Shown here in pieces: positions 21,889 through 32,217 of a DNA stretch of 64,000 nucleotides (positions are counted from its first letter, which is position 1; each line of letters starts with the position of its first letter). Location: positions 496,001 through 560,000 of the forward strand of contig CP091739.1 in the NCBI GenBank assembly GCA_022010095.1. Reading direction: 5' to 3'. A program made the position numbers and the translations under genes. Origin of the DNA: Clostridium sp. Its GTDB lineage: Bacteria > Bacillota_I > Bacilli_A > RF39 > UBA660. A model generated the notes under the pieces. It was not told the origin of the DNA. It was given only the letters and a program-made list of their open reading frames with translations, and did no database searches.

Positions 21889-22529
21889 ATGGAAAAAGTT
21901 AACATCTAAACAAGAAAAAAATATTAACAACTATTAAAAAAATTCATTGCTAAAAAAATGGATATTCTCCTACTATACGCGAATTATGCACATTATGTAG
22001 TCTTAATAGTACTGCTACTATGTTTGTACACTTAAAGAATCTTACTAAAAAAAGGATATATTAATCAAACAGGAAGTAAATTTAGAACTATAGAGTTAGT
22101 TGTACCAAATGAATATGATAAAAAGTATAAAGATAAAGATAATGTAGTAAATGTTCCATTACTTGGTAAAGTTGCTGCTGGTAGTCCTATCGAAGCAATT
22201 GAAAAACCTAATGAATTCTTCTCTTTACCTGCTGAATTATTACCTAAAAACAAAGAGGTATTTACTCTTGAAGTAAATGGTGACTCTATGATTAATGTAG
22301 GTATATTTGATGGAGATATCGTTATTGTTAAAAAAAGAAAAAAACTGCGAATAATGGTGAAATAGTTGTGGCTATGACCGATGAAAATGAAGTAACATTA
22401 AAAAGAGATTTTTATAAAGAAAAAAAGACCACATAAGACTTCAACCTGAGAATGATTATCTTGAACCAATTATATTAAAAAAATGTAACTATTCTTGGTA
22501 AAGCAATTGGTCTATATAGAAAAATATAG
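21889..22529 (+). CDS. lexA: LexA SOS repressor
   Basis: Winged-helix N-terminus (GYSPTIRELCTLCSLNSTATM, HLKNLTKKGYI), cleavage region with Ala-Gly (GKVAAGSPIEA), catalytic Ser in VNGDSMINVGIFDGDIV, then a region containing the catalytic Lys split by an A-run at 22330-22350 (GEIVV...EVTLKR), and C-terminal GKAIGLYRKI. About 205 residues. Frame breaks at 21895, 21945, 22330, 22430 and 22480. Controls the DNA-damage response. Confidence 0.9.
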
Positions 22530-22535
22530 CATTTG

Positions 22536-22565
22536 AAAACTGATCGTTTGATCAGTTTTTAATTT
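22536..22565. terminator. Bidirectional terminator between lexA and rhomboid gene
   Basis: AAAACTGATC / GATCAGTTTT, loop 4, T-run on plus strand. Weak T-run on minus. Confidence 0.8.
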
Positions 22566-23722
22566 TGTCATCATCATATATATTAAGAAAACAGCCATAA
22601 GAACTAGTACTACTAATCCATTTATTTGATCACTCTTTCTATGTTTGTCCCCTATTCCAATTGCCATTGAAATTAGTATTCCACCAATAAGTCCACCTAT
22701 ATGAGCACTTAAATCTATACTTGATGATAAAAAAATCCTATTACTAAATTAATAATTATAACAGGCATAATACTACCTCTTAATATACCTTGTAATGTTG
22801 CTCTATAATAATAAGTGAAATAACATATACTGCCAAGTAATCCAAATATAGCACCACTAGCACCAATACTTATGCTATTAGCAGTCATAAATACTCCACT
22901 AAATATACTACCAAGTAGTCCACTTACTAAATATATAAGTAAAAATTTACTCTTACCATAATATCTTTCAACAACAGGACCTATACTATATAATGCTATC
23001 ATATTAAATAATATATGCAATATATCAGCATGAACAAACATACAAGTAAGTAATCTATAGAATTCTCCATTTTGAACAAGTTCATAATTATTACCAAACA
23101 TATTAATTAATTCATCATTACCATGAAGTACTCCATATAAGAATACCATTAAATTAAGAACAATTAATATATAAGTAACAACTGGTTTTTTTAGGACTAA
23201 ATATTTTTCTCTAATTTCTTTTTCCTTTTTTCATTGTATTTTTTTATTCATATCTTCTGTTAATTTAAAGAACTCAACAGGATCTACTTTATCACTAAAA
23301 TCAGTATCTTTAACTTTAGGAAAAAAATTCTTTAACAAATTTATTTTTTTCTTAAAGTCATCTAGTCCATCTATTTTTAATAGTTTCTATATTCTTATTA
23401 TCAATTATACTTACATTATCACCTGTATCTAAAAAGTAAATTTAATGTAGTCATTTTTAAATGATAATGTATTTCTTTTTAATACTTTTTCATTATTGTT
23501 TTTTTACTTTTAAATATATCACTTTTTAAATTGTTCTTCGTTATGTATATAGTTAGTATTTATTCTAATAAGTTTTTAAATCATTTTTCCATATTTTTCA
23601 AGCCATATTTCATTATCAAGACCATTTATAATAACAGGTTTATAATCTTCTTTTTGTTATAAAAATAATGTAATATTTTTTTAATATGATATCATCTTTC
23701 TTGTTTATTTTTTTATATTCAT
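22552..23722 (-). CDS. Rhomboid-family intramembrane serine protease
   Basis: About 385 residues. The soluble N-terminal region (23720-23250) is followed by a six/seven-span core: RLLTCMFVHADILHILFNM, LIYLVSGLLGSIFSG, catalytic Ser in IGASGAIFGLLG, and catalytic His in DLSAHIGGLIGG. This is the YqgP/GluP-like layout, with a cytosolic domain before the core. Start ATG 23722 behind AAAGGAAA. Frames break repeatedly at A/T runs, chiefly in the N-terminal part. Stop within the terminator. Confidence 0.85.
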
Positions 23723-23783
23723 TTTAATTTCCTTTCATTTCAATAATAATATTTTTACTATTAATCATAGTATTAGTAAAGAG

Positions 23784-24276
23784 GTGATAAAAAAATTAAA
23801 AAAAGTATTTTAAGAATATATTATTATTTATTTTTTTATATTGTTTTTTTATGGTTACTTAGTGGTTTTTATATTTAAATTTAATAAAGAATATTATGAT
23901 TTATTAAGATTACCTTCCTTTGTTTTTAAAATGGTAAATTAATAAGTATTATATGGTTTATTATTTATATACTTAATACTATTTCTATAATTATTGTATC
24001 TAAGAAAACAAATATATTTAAGAATAGAGATTATCTTTATATATTACTTACTAATTATTTAGCAAATGAGTTATTTATGTATTTCTTTTTTTCTATTTGA
24101 TGAGTCCATTCTTAGGATTTGCGATTACTACTGTGGTAATGTTAAGTACGATATTCTTATTCTTAGAAACAAAAAAAGATTTCAAAAAAAATCTTCATAT
24201 TTCTTGATACCTTATATTATTTATAGTATATATGCTTTTTATATTAATGGCTACTGTTTATTTTATGAATTTCTAA
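23784..24276 (+). CDS. TspO/MBR-like membrane protein
   Basis: About 160 residues and five hydrophobic segments: the opening IYYYLFFYIV, LRLPSFVFKNGKLISIIWFIIYIL (tspO-like P-x-W-x-Y region), LTNYLANELFMYFFF, GFAITTVVMLSTIFLFLET, and LIPYIIYSIYAFYIN then ATVYFMNF*. The PYIxYxxxAxYIN ending is like TspO. TspO proteins bind tetrapyrroles. Start uncertain (GTG in the GAGGTG site or a lost ATG). Converges on and overlaps the rluD-like gene by 14 nt. Several indels. Confidence 0.55.
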
Positions 24277-25176
24277 ACATATCAAGTATTTCATTGAATT
24301 CTTTTTCTGGTGGTACCTCAAATTCCATAAACTTTCCTGTTATTGGATGATTAAATCCTAAGTATTCTGCATGTAACATTTGTCCATAATCATTTATGAT
24401 TTTCTTTTTACCATAAGTAGGATCATTAACAACAGGATGTCCTATATAATCCATATGAACACGTATCTGATGTGTCCTTCCTGTTTCAAGTATACATTCT
24501 ACTAAAGTTGCATTATTAAGTCTTTCAAGAACAGTAAAGTTAGTAACTGGCGTTCTTACTATTGATATCTGTTACAGCCATTTTCTTTCTATCATATTTA
24601 CTTCTACCTATTGGAGCATTTATTTTTACCTTTAGATTCATCTATAATTCCCCAGACTAGTGCTAAATACTTTCTTTTTGATATTCTTATTTTTTTAAAA
24701 TCTTCACTAAGTATTCTATGTGCTCTATTTGTTTTGGCAATTAATAGTATTCCAGAAGTATCTTTATCAATTCTATGAACTATACCACATCTTTCACTTC
24801 CACCCTCATCACTTAACTCATCAGTATGATACATAAGTGCATTAACAAGTGTTTTAGAATAATTACCATTACCAGGATGAACTACCATACCACTTTTCTT
24901 ATTAACAACAATAATATCATCATCTTCATATAATATATTTATATCTATATCTTCTGCTTTAACACTAGTATCAATAGTTAAATCTTTTTAATTTTAATAA
25001 TATCTCCTTCTTTTTAAACTATATCCACCTTTAACAATATTATCATTAACAGTTATATTACCATTTTTTTAATATTCTTTAATATAAAATTTCTACTTTC
25101 ATTAAGATTAGATACCAAAAAAACATCTAATCTTTTTTTAATTCATTTTCTTTTTTTCTACTACTAACTCTTTCAT
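24263..25176 (-). CDS. rluD: RluA/RluD-family 23S rRNA pseudouridine synthase
   Basis: N-terminal S4 RNA-binding segment (RLDVFLVSNLNESRNF, NGNITVNDNIVKGGY), linker DIDINILYEDDDIIVVNK, catalytic block GIVHRIDKDTSGILLIAKT with the catalytic Asp, and C-terminal DYIGHPVVNDPTYG. About 300 residues. ATG 25176 lies just after lspA behind AAGGAAGG, the usual lspA-rluD pairing of Firmicutes. Poly-A breaks at 24630, 24560, 25010 and 25070. Confidence 0.9.
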
Positions 25177-25189
25177 ACTTACCTTCCTT

Positions 25190-25646
25190 TTAAAAACAAT
25201 ATAAATAAGTAATATAACACCTATTGTTATATACATGTCAGCTATATTAAATATAGACATTTCCCTTTTTAAATAATGTAAAAGAAATATAATCAATTAC
25301 ATGTCCTCTAAATATTCTATCAATTAAATTACCTATTGCTCCACCTAGTATTAAACTAAATGATAAAAGTGATAAATTATTATCAATATTCTTTTTCATC
25401 TCTTTTTACTATATAAAAATATTAAAAAAATAGAGATATTCCAATAAGAAGTATTATATTACCACTAAGTATCCCAAAAGCAGCACCAGTATTTCTAATA
25501 TAAATAAATTTTAAAAAGTTATCAATTAATATCTTTTTCTTCACCTATACTAAAATTTCTAACAATTAAATATTTAACTATTTGATCAAAAAAACAATAA
25601 GTAATAATGTACTAATTAATATAATTAAACTTTTTCTTTTTTTCAT
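25190..25646 (-). CDS. lspA: Lipoprotein signal peptidase (signal peptidase II)
   Basis: Four-span aspartic protease that cuts prolipoproteins. Two catalytic Asp blocks are seen: [19 protein letters not shown] and [24 protein letters not shown] is also present after indel correction. About 152 residues from ATG 25646. The stop (gtt-ttt-taa) needs one T. Paired with rluD downstream. Confidence 0.88.
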
Positions 25647-25668
25647 ATTACAAATTATATCATAATTA

Positions 25669-25904
25669 TTAAGATATATCTATAAGTATTACATCTTCTC
25701 CCATTTTCTTTATTTGACTGAATTTAATAACTATTTCATCTGTATTTGAGAAATCAAGCTTTTAACAAAAATGTGTTTTTTTCAATAATAAATTTAATCA
25801 TATATCCACTTGTTTCATCAAAAATAAACATCAATAATTTTACCTATTTTTTTACCATCTTTTCATATTAACAATATCTTTTTTTGAAGTTCTGATAATC
25901 TCAT
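25669..25904 (-). CDS. YlmC/YmxH-family sporulation protein
   Basis: PRC-barrel-like small protein of about 77 residues: MRLSELQKKDIVNMKDGKKIG at the start, DETSGYMIKFII in the middle, KKMGEDVILIDIS at the end. Next to sigG in many spore formers, as here (stop of sigG 7 nt upstream). Indels at 25830 and 25760. Confidence 0.8.
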
Positions 25905-25910
25905 ATTAAA

Positions 25911-26700
25911 TTATATTACATTATTAATTTTTTTAACACTATTTAAAGCACTATTTTCTATTCTTGATACTTGTGCTTGACTAATTCTAAGATCACGTGC
26001 TATTTCACTTTGACTCATACCATAAAAAAATATCTTTTCATTATTATAGTTCTTTCTTTATCTTTTTATTTTTACCAAGTGCTTCTTTTTAGTGATAACA
26101 TTTTTATCCAAATCTTTAACACTAGAATCTTCTAATTGATCTAATAGATATATTGTATCTCCTCCATCATTATAAATAGGTTCAAATATACTCATGGGTT
26201 CTCCTAAAGATGAAAGTGCTATATATAACTCATAATCTGTAATATTAAATTTATTACATATTTCTTCATTAGTTGGATAAATACTATTATTATGCATACA
26301 TTCTTCTTTATAATTTATTATTTGATATGCAAGTTCTTTAATACTTCTGGATATTCTTATTTGATTATTATCTCTTATATATCTTTTTGATTTCTCCTTC
26401 AATCATAAATACTGCATATGTACTAAATCTAACATTGAAATCTAAATCAAAATTATCAACTGCTTTTTATAAGACCAACTACTCCTATTTGAAATAAATC
26501 ATCTAAGTTATCACATTTATTTTTGATATCTTTTTTTAGTATACTTAATACTAATTTTTAAATTACCTTCTACTAGTAATCTTTTACTTTCATTATCTCC
26601 TTTCTTAAGACTTTTTAAATAATAATGTCATTTCTTCATGTGTAAGACTTCTAAGTGCACTTGTATTAATACCTGTTATTTCTACTTTATTTTTTGCCAT
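25911..26700 (-). CDS. sigG: Sporulation sigma factor SigG
   Basis: Forespore-specific late sigma factor. The N-terminus MAKNKVEITGINTSALRSLTHEEM is the SigG-type start (K-V-E-I-x-G-x-x-T-S). Region 2: AVDNFDLDFNVRFSTYAVFMIEGEIKRY then RDNNQIRISRS. Region 3 follows. Region 4: YGMSQSEIARDLRISQAQVSRIENSAL. About 255 residues. The ribosome site AAAGGAAT is buried in a perfect hairpin. Frame breaks at 26620, 26560, 26470 and 26090-26040. Confidence 0.92.
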
Positions 26701-26705
26701 AAAAA

Positions 26706-26734
26706 ATTCCTTTCAACAATATATTGAAAGGAAT
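26706..26734 (-). promoter_or_regulatory. Hairpin that sequesters the sigG ribosome site
   Basis: Perfect 11-bp inverted repeat ATTCCTTTCAA / TTGAAAGGAAT, loop 7. The 3' arm contains the sigG Shine-Dalgarno and is followed by TTTTTT then ATG. It could block translation, terminate upstream transcription, or both. Confidence 0.7.
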
Positions 26735-26754
26735 CTTAATATTTTATTCACTTT

Positions 26755-27001
26755 TTAATCTAATTTTATATTTTTAGCAAGTACATCAAGTACATCTTTA
26801 TCAGTTACTTCTTTAACAAAGAATTTACCATTTTTTTATCTACTTTTTCTAAAAATGCAAAGTCATTAGTAAAATCTTCTCCATCAGGTGTAGTTAAAGC
26901 ACCAAGGAAATAAGTAGTACCTTTATAAGAAGCTTGTCTTAATATGAAGTATTGTTTTTCCACTTTTTAATTCTAAAAATTTGATTAGTTAAATTATTCA
27001 T
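26755..27001 (-). CDS. Small conserved-looking protein of about 82 residues
   Basis: Starts MNNLTNQIFRI at ATG 27001 behind AAAGGAGG, then FILRQASYKGTTYFLGAL, TPDGEDFTNDFAFLEKV, KFFVKEVTDKDVLDVLAKNI. Soluble, no signal. I do not recognise a named family. It lies between the acidic-repeat surface protein and sigG. Indels at 26965 and 26838. Confidence 0.6.
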
Positions 27002-27020
27002 TCTTTTTTTCCTCCTTTAA

Positions 27021-28921
27021 TTACATTCCTCTAGTGTAAGAATTTGTTGTAGTATTCAATGTTGATTCTTTAGCATTATCTATTGTTTCAGTTTTTATCA
27101 AATATTTCATTAAAACTATCAAATGCTGATTTAATATCATCATCATTATAATTAAAATCATCAAATGCATCATTTAAATCCTTATTTTCATCTTTACTAA
27201 GACTTGGATCAAAGAATTGATTATCATTAGGAGTATTACTTGGAGTATTACTTGGATTACTTGAAGTATGATCTGGAGTCAAATCGTCTTTAGAAACTAT
27301 TGTTTTATCTCCATCTTTATCTACATCAGCACTGCCAATTACCTCTCCATTTTTATCATAAACAGTACCATCATATGAAATATTATTTCCAGTTTCATTA
27401 TCTACAATTGCTTCACCTGGATTAAGTACACCAATTATTTCATTAGATGGCTCTGGATTTGGTGTTGGTGTAGGAGTTGGTGTTGGCGTAGGAGTTGGTG
27501 TTGGTGTTGGTGTGGGAGTTGGGGCAGGAGTTGGTTCTGGTGTTGGTGTAGGAGTTGGTGTTGGTTCTGGTGTTGTATTATTGTTTCCACCACCATTATT
27601 GTTTCCACCGTTTCCATTTCCGCCATTTCCATTTCCACCATTATAACTGCCACCGCCGCCATTGCTTAATGTATTATCTTCATCCTCAGTTTTTTCATCA
27701 TCTTCATCAAGATCTAAATCTTCACGTTCATTCATATCAGTTAAAGTATCACTAATACTAGTAGCAGTATCATTTAATTTATGAATGTCACTATCAATAT
27801 GTCCTGTATGATAAGCAGTTCCAAGTGTTGAAATTGCTACTAAGAATACAACAGCCTTCTTTAATGCATCACCAATTTTCTTCCATAAACTTGGTTTTGC
27901 ATTTTTAACAGCGACAACTTCATCTTCCTTTTCTTCTTCTTCCTCTGCATTTTCATTATCATTAGGTAATTCACTAGGAAGTTCTTCATGAGCCTCATCT
28001 AAAGCTGCTGGTAATTCTTCTGGTACTTCACTTCCTACTGGAACAGGTACAACAGTTGTATCTTTTTCTTCTTCATTTTCACTTTCTAAAGCTGCTGGTA
28101 ATTCTTGAAGTGGTTCTTCACCTGGTTCATTTAATGCCTTACTTGGTTCTTCTAAAGCTGCTGGTAATTCTTCTGGAAGTTCTTCAGGAATTGCATCTAA
28201 TGCTGGTGGTAATTCTTCTGGTTTCTCACTTGTAGCAACAGGAATTGGACCATCTAATGGTTTAGCAGCTTCTTCAATAGTTTCATTTAATTCAGCTGGT
28301 AACTCTTCTGGAAGCTTTTCAGCAGGTTTATTTTCATTAGTCATTTCTGGTGTTGAATTTACTACTGGTGCTTCTTCACGAGTCTCTTTCATAATAGGAG
28401 CAGTATTACCATATTGTAAATCTCTCATAGTTCTATACATTTCTGCTTTTCTTGAATTTAATTCACTAACTCTTGCCTTATCACTTTCAAGTTCTTTTTA
28501 ATGAATCATTATATAATTTCATAAAACTTTCAGAATTTTTCTAATTCTGGTCCTCTTTGAATATTAACGATTGATTCATTTTTTTCTATTCTTTTTTGAA
28601 TTTCTCTTAATTCTCTTCTTATTTCAATTACTTCTCTACCTGCTTCTACATATCTTGAATTTTTTTATCAGCTAATATTCTATTAGCTTCATTAACTCTT
28701 TCATATGCAACATCAGTAATTCTATCAATAATTGCTCTTTCTTCATCAGTTTTTTCATTATGACTATCATCATAACTCCAAACAGCATCTTTGATTGAGT
28801 CAAATGCCTCTATCATTTGACTCAACTCTCTTGTGCCCATAGTATTAATATCAATATTAAGTGAATCGTATTGTTCTAATAAGTTATCTAATCTATTTTC
28901 TAAAGTATTTAGTTCATTCAT
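27021..28921 (-). CDS. Large membrane protein: coiled coil, E-L-P repeats, Gly/Asn and Pro-Thr linker
   Basis: About 630 residues. Residues 1-160 are helical and charged ([19 protein letters not shown]...). Then come about 150 residues rich in [13 protein letters not shown] repeats (at least seven copies of [10 protein letters not shown]). A hydrophobic span preceded by lysines follows ([19 protein letters not shown], about 27850). Next are an acidic segment, a Gly/Asn tract, a Pro-Thr-Glu linker about 45 long, and an Asp/Asn-rich tail. Lysines before the span suggest N-in, C-out. Two reading breaks near 28660 and 28500 and one near 27095. ATG 28921 behind AAAGGAGG. Function unknown; possibly a scaffold spanning membrane and wall. 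Confidence 0.6.
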
Positions 28922-28967
28922 AATTTACTTTTGCCTCCTTTTTTTATTTCTAATAAGCATTTTTAAC

Positions 28968-30612
28968 TTTATATTTTTAATTCACCATTAGAATTTATAT
29001 CATTCAATGTTTCTACTTTATAACCTTTTATCAGTATATATTTTTATCATTTCTTCAAGCGTTACATATTCAGTTCCAATATCTTCAAAACTACTTTCAT
29101 TAGTACCTTGAATTTCTTGTAATTTAACTTTAACTTTACTTTCTATTTTTTTCTATAACTAGTTGATGCTGGTTTTTTAGTACTCCATGAAGTAAATTCT
29201 GTCCATCTCGAATCACTAGTCTTAGTTGCATCAGGATATCCTTTAGGAGCAGTAGCACTATAATCGCTAGTTCTCTTAGCACCTTCTTTATACCACTTAT
29301 AAGCAGTAGCCTTTGTACTTTCATCTTTAATCGCATCTTTTACTGGTGCTTCAGTATAATATACTTTTTTTCTAAATTTGAATTATCTTTTTCCTGATGG
29401 ATAATAACTTCTAGTTCCACCACTTACTTTATACCAATAATAAGCAGCCATTTTAACACAAGTATATTTTTCATTAGAAGTACAAGCAGTAGTATTTCTA
29501 CTTATAACACATCTACCAATTTTAGCAGCTTCTCTTCCATTAATAATCTCTTGTGTTAATGGTGCTGCACCTTGTGTACAAGAATCAAATTCATCAGTTT
29601 GTTTAGGATAGTTCTTACTATCACCAGTACCACACTTATCAAGTGAATATTTAGTATATCTTCCATCACTAGTAACACAAGCGTAATAATGTTTAACTGG
29701 ATAACTTCTTTCATAAGCAATCTTTTCACTACTCATATCTTTATTAGGATATCCACTAGGAGCAGTAACACTATATGATTTCTTTCCATTTTTCATATAA
29801 TATTCTTTTGTTCCTTCTTTAGTAGTATACCACTTATAAGCAGTAGCCTTATTGCTATTCTTATCATATCCACTTGCTGGTGAAGAAGTATAATATTCTT
29901 TTACATCACTTGCATTAGTTTTAGTACCAGTACTTGTATAATATATCTTATCAACTATATTCCATTTAAATTGTTGATCCTTATATCTGTAGTAAGTAGT
30001 AGTTTTTATTGTCTTATAAGCATCATACTTGATATCTTCTTTCCATAATTCTTCTTCTTTACCAAGTTTTTGATCACCTTTCTTAAGTACCATAGGTAAA
30101 TATCTAAAATCGATATATGATTTATCAGCAACAACATCATTTATTGTTCCTTCTTTAGATTCATCATACTCTTTATCAGATTCTTTTATCAGTACATACT
30201 AACCAAGGTACAAAATGTAATTTGTTTCATTTTCAAGTCTACATACTTTAACAATAGTTGTTTCAGTATTACACTTACTGAATTCATCTGGATTAACAAG
30301 ACCTCTATCTACTAATGTTTTTAAATCAACATTAACACACTCACCAATAGATTTAGGAAGTTCATTAGTATTATTATCAAAATACTTCTTACCTGCTTCT
30401 AAAAGTACATCTTCATAGACAAATACAGCCTTAGTAGTAGTTGGTGTATCATTTGGTTTCTTTTTACCACAACTCTTTAATAAGAATATAACTAATAATA
30501 TAGCAATAATGATTAATACAATAATAAGTATTCTTTTTTTCTAATAACACTACCTTTGTCATCATCATCATAACTATCTTCATAGCCATAATCTTCATAA
30601 TTATTTGACATA
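28968..30612 (-). CDS. Membrane-anchored Tyr/Lys- and Cys-rich exported protein
   Basis: About 545 residues. An acidic cytosolic start (MSNNYEDYGYEDSYDDDDKG) precedes one span (ILIIVLIIIIAILLVIFLL) and a lysine stop, so the rest is outside. The outer part repeats units of the form K-A-T-A-Y-K-W-Y...G...Y-x-x-T-A-P-x-G-Y-P (seen at about 29870, 29790, 29310 and 29230), plus Y-Y-x-Y/W-Y-K elements and scattered Cys pairs (e.g. CxxxSDGRYTKYSLDKC). Start ATG 30612 behind GGAGGA. No named family. Lies just after sigE. Confidence 0.6.
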
Positions 30613-30689
30613 CATATTCCTCCAATTCCTTTTTATGTCTATACTAAAAGTATTTTTATCACAATTAAATACCAAAAAAACAAGATAAA

Positions 30690-30724
30690 TTAAAAAAATA
30701 TGAAATGATTTTTTTCATATTTTT
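30690..30724 (-). terminator. sigE terminator
   Basis: AAATATGAAA / TTTCATATTT stem, followed by TTTTTTT on the minus strand. Overlaps the sigE stop. Confidence 0.7.
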
Positions 30725-31414
30725 CATAAGATTTTTTTCAACTTTTTTTAATAACTTTCTTCTCAATTCTTGATATATATGACTGTGAAATAGATAATTT
30801 ATCAGCAAGTTCTTTTTTTGTGTTAATTCCTTATGTCCACCAAGTCCATATCTAAATTCTATTATTTCTCTATCTCTATCATCTAAGTTTTTTTAATCTC
30901 TTCTTCTAAAATAGTTTTGTCTTCTTGACACTCTATTGACTTATGAACAATATCTTCTTCAGTACCAAAAACATCTTCTATTTTAAGTTCGTTACCTTCA
31001 TTATCAAAATTAATTGAATCTTCAAAACTTACTTCTTTAGTTCTTCTTTTTAATTTTTTCTTAAGAACATTAATATTTCATTATCTATACATCTGGATGC
31101 ATATGTAGCAAGTTTTTATATTTTTTTATCTAATTTATATGTTTTTAATTCCTTTAATAAGACCAATTGTTCCTATACTAACCAAATCTTCTAAATCATA
31201 CATAGTAGTATCATACTTTTTCGCAAGAAATACAACTAATCTTAAATTATGTTCAATCAGTTTATTACGAGCATCTAAGTCTCCCATATTACTTTTACGA
31301 ACTAAATCTTCTTCAATATCTTTCTTTAGTGGTGGTGGAAGTATATCCGTACTTCCAATAAAAAAAATACATCATCATTCTTAAAAAAACTTATTTAATA
31401 TTTTTTTCTATCAT
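30690..31414 (-). CDS. sigE: Sporulation sigma factor SigE
   Basis: Mother-cell sigma factor made as a pro-protein. The short N-terminus leads to FFIGSTDILPPPL, as in SigE/SigK. Region 2: ARNKLIEHNLRLVVFLAKKY, DLEDLVSIGTIGLIKGI, KLATYASRCIDNEIL. Region 4: DREIIEFRYGLGG, LTQKELADKLSISQSYISR. The SigE rather than SigK call rests on the adjacent spoIIGA. The normal pro-sequence seems short. Poly-A/T breaks at 31385, 31120, 31070, 30890 and 30735. Confidence 0.88.
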
Positions 31415-31415
31415 C

Positions 31416-32150
31416 TTATCCCTCCATAAGTTCATAATTAAGTAAACAATCATATCCATTAAATTTCTTTTTAACAACACCAACTACTACATCATGTCTT
31501 TCACCAATACCTTCAATATATACCCTATTTGGTTTAAAACATTTAAGCAATGATTCATTATCAACAGTCTTATATGGTACTAAATAATAATTTTCATATA
31601 CATATTTATTAATAATAATCACTTTTTTATTAGTATATGGATCAATTAAAGAATTACCAGTATCAATAAACCCATTTAAAAAAATAATACTTTTACCATT
31701 ATCTAAATATATAGTTACTCTTCTATGAGTATTAATTATAGTCTTTAAATGATATGTAAAAATACTTATATATATTCAATATTAATGGTATAAATAATAA
31801 ATATATTTCATATTTAACTAAATTTTTCAATTTTTAAAAATAATATAACACACCTCCTAAAAAAAGAAAGACAATATATAAAAATAAATACATCTCTTAA
31901 TAAATTCTTTAATATTACATTTACCATATGAAATATATATCATTACTGAACAAATACATATTTTTAAATATAATAAGTAATAAGTAATTCATATCAAAAA
32001 AATAAATATAGTATAGATATTTCACCAAAGATAGAACTTATCATTAATTTATATTTTTCTCACATTTAGCTTAAGTAACATTGAAGTAAATAGTAACAAT
32101 AAGTAATCAATAATGAAATTAAGTACAATGACTTCATCAATATATATCAT
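31416..32150 (-). CDS. spoIIGA: Pro-sigma-E processing protease SpoIIGA
   Basis: Membrane aspartic protease that activates SigE in the mother cell. N-terminal spans MIYIDEVIVLNFIIDYLLLL and more (32150-31770), then the catalytic block GFIDTGNSLIDPYTNKKV with the active-site Asp (about 31660), then LVPYKTVDNESLLKCFKPN. About 240 residues. The start is at ATG 32150, behind AGGTGAAGA and 20 nt after a -10 box. The sigE ATG follows the stop by 2 nt. Confidence 0.9.
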
Positions 32151-32170
32151 CTTCTTCACCTAGAAATAGT

Positions 32171-32201
32171 ATATTAAAAAAGATAAGTATATTTTGTCGA
32201 A
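32171..32201 (-). promoter_or_regulatory. spoIIGA promoter with a Spo0A box
   Basis: Minus strand TTCGACA (32201-32195) is an exact 0A box and overlaps a -35-like TCGACA. After 18 nt comes -10 TAATAT (32176-32171). The leader to ATG 32150 is about 14 nt. The spoIIG operon is a known Spo0A target in Bacillus. Confidence 0.6.
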
Positions 32202-32217
32202 TTAATTACTTATCTTT
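32174..32217 (-). terminator. Terminator of the orphan gene at 32.2 kb
   Basis: AAAGATAAGTA (32179-32189 on plus) with TACTTATCTTT (32207-32217). T-run on the minus strand. The spoIIGA -35/0A box lies in its loop. Confidence 0.6.

Noticed and set aside
27465..27600. GT-rich repeated tract resembling a repeat or CRISPR-like array
   Set aside because: It encodes the Pro-Thr linker of the surface protein in frame; units are 6 nt with no spacers.
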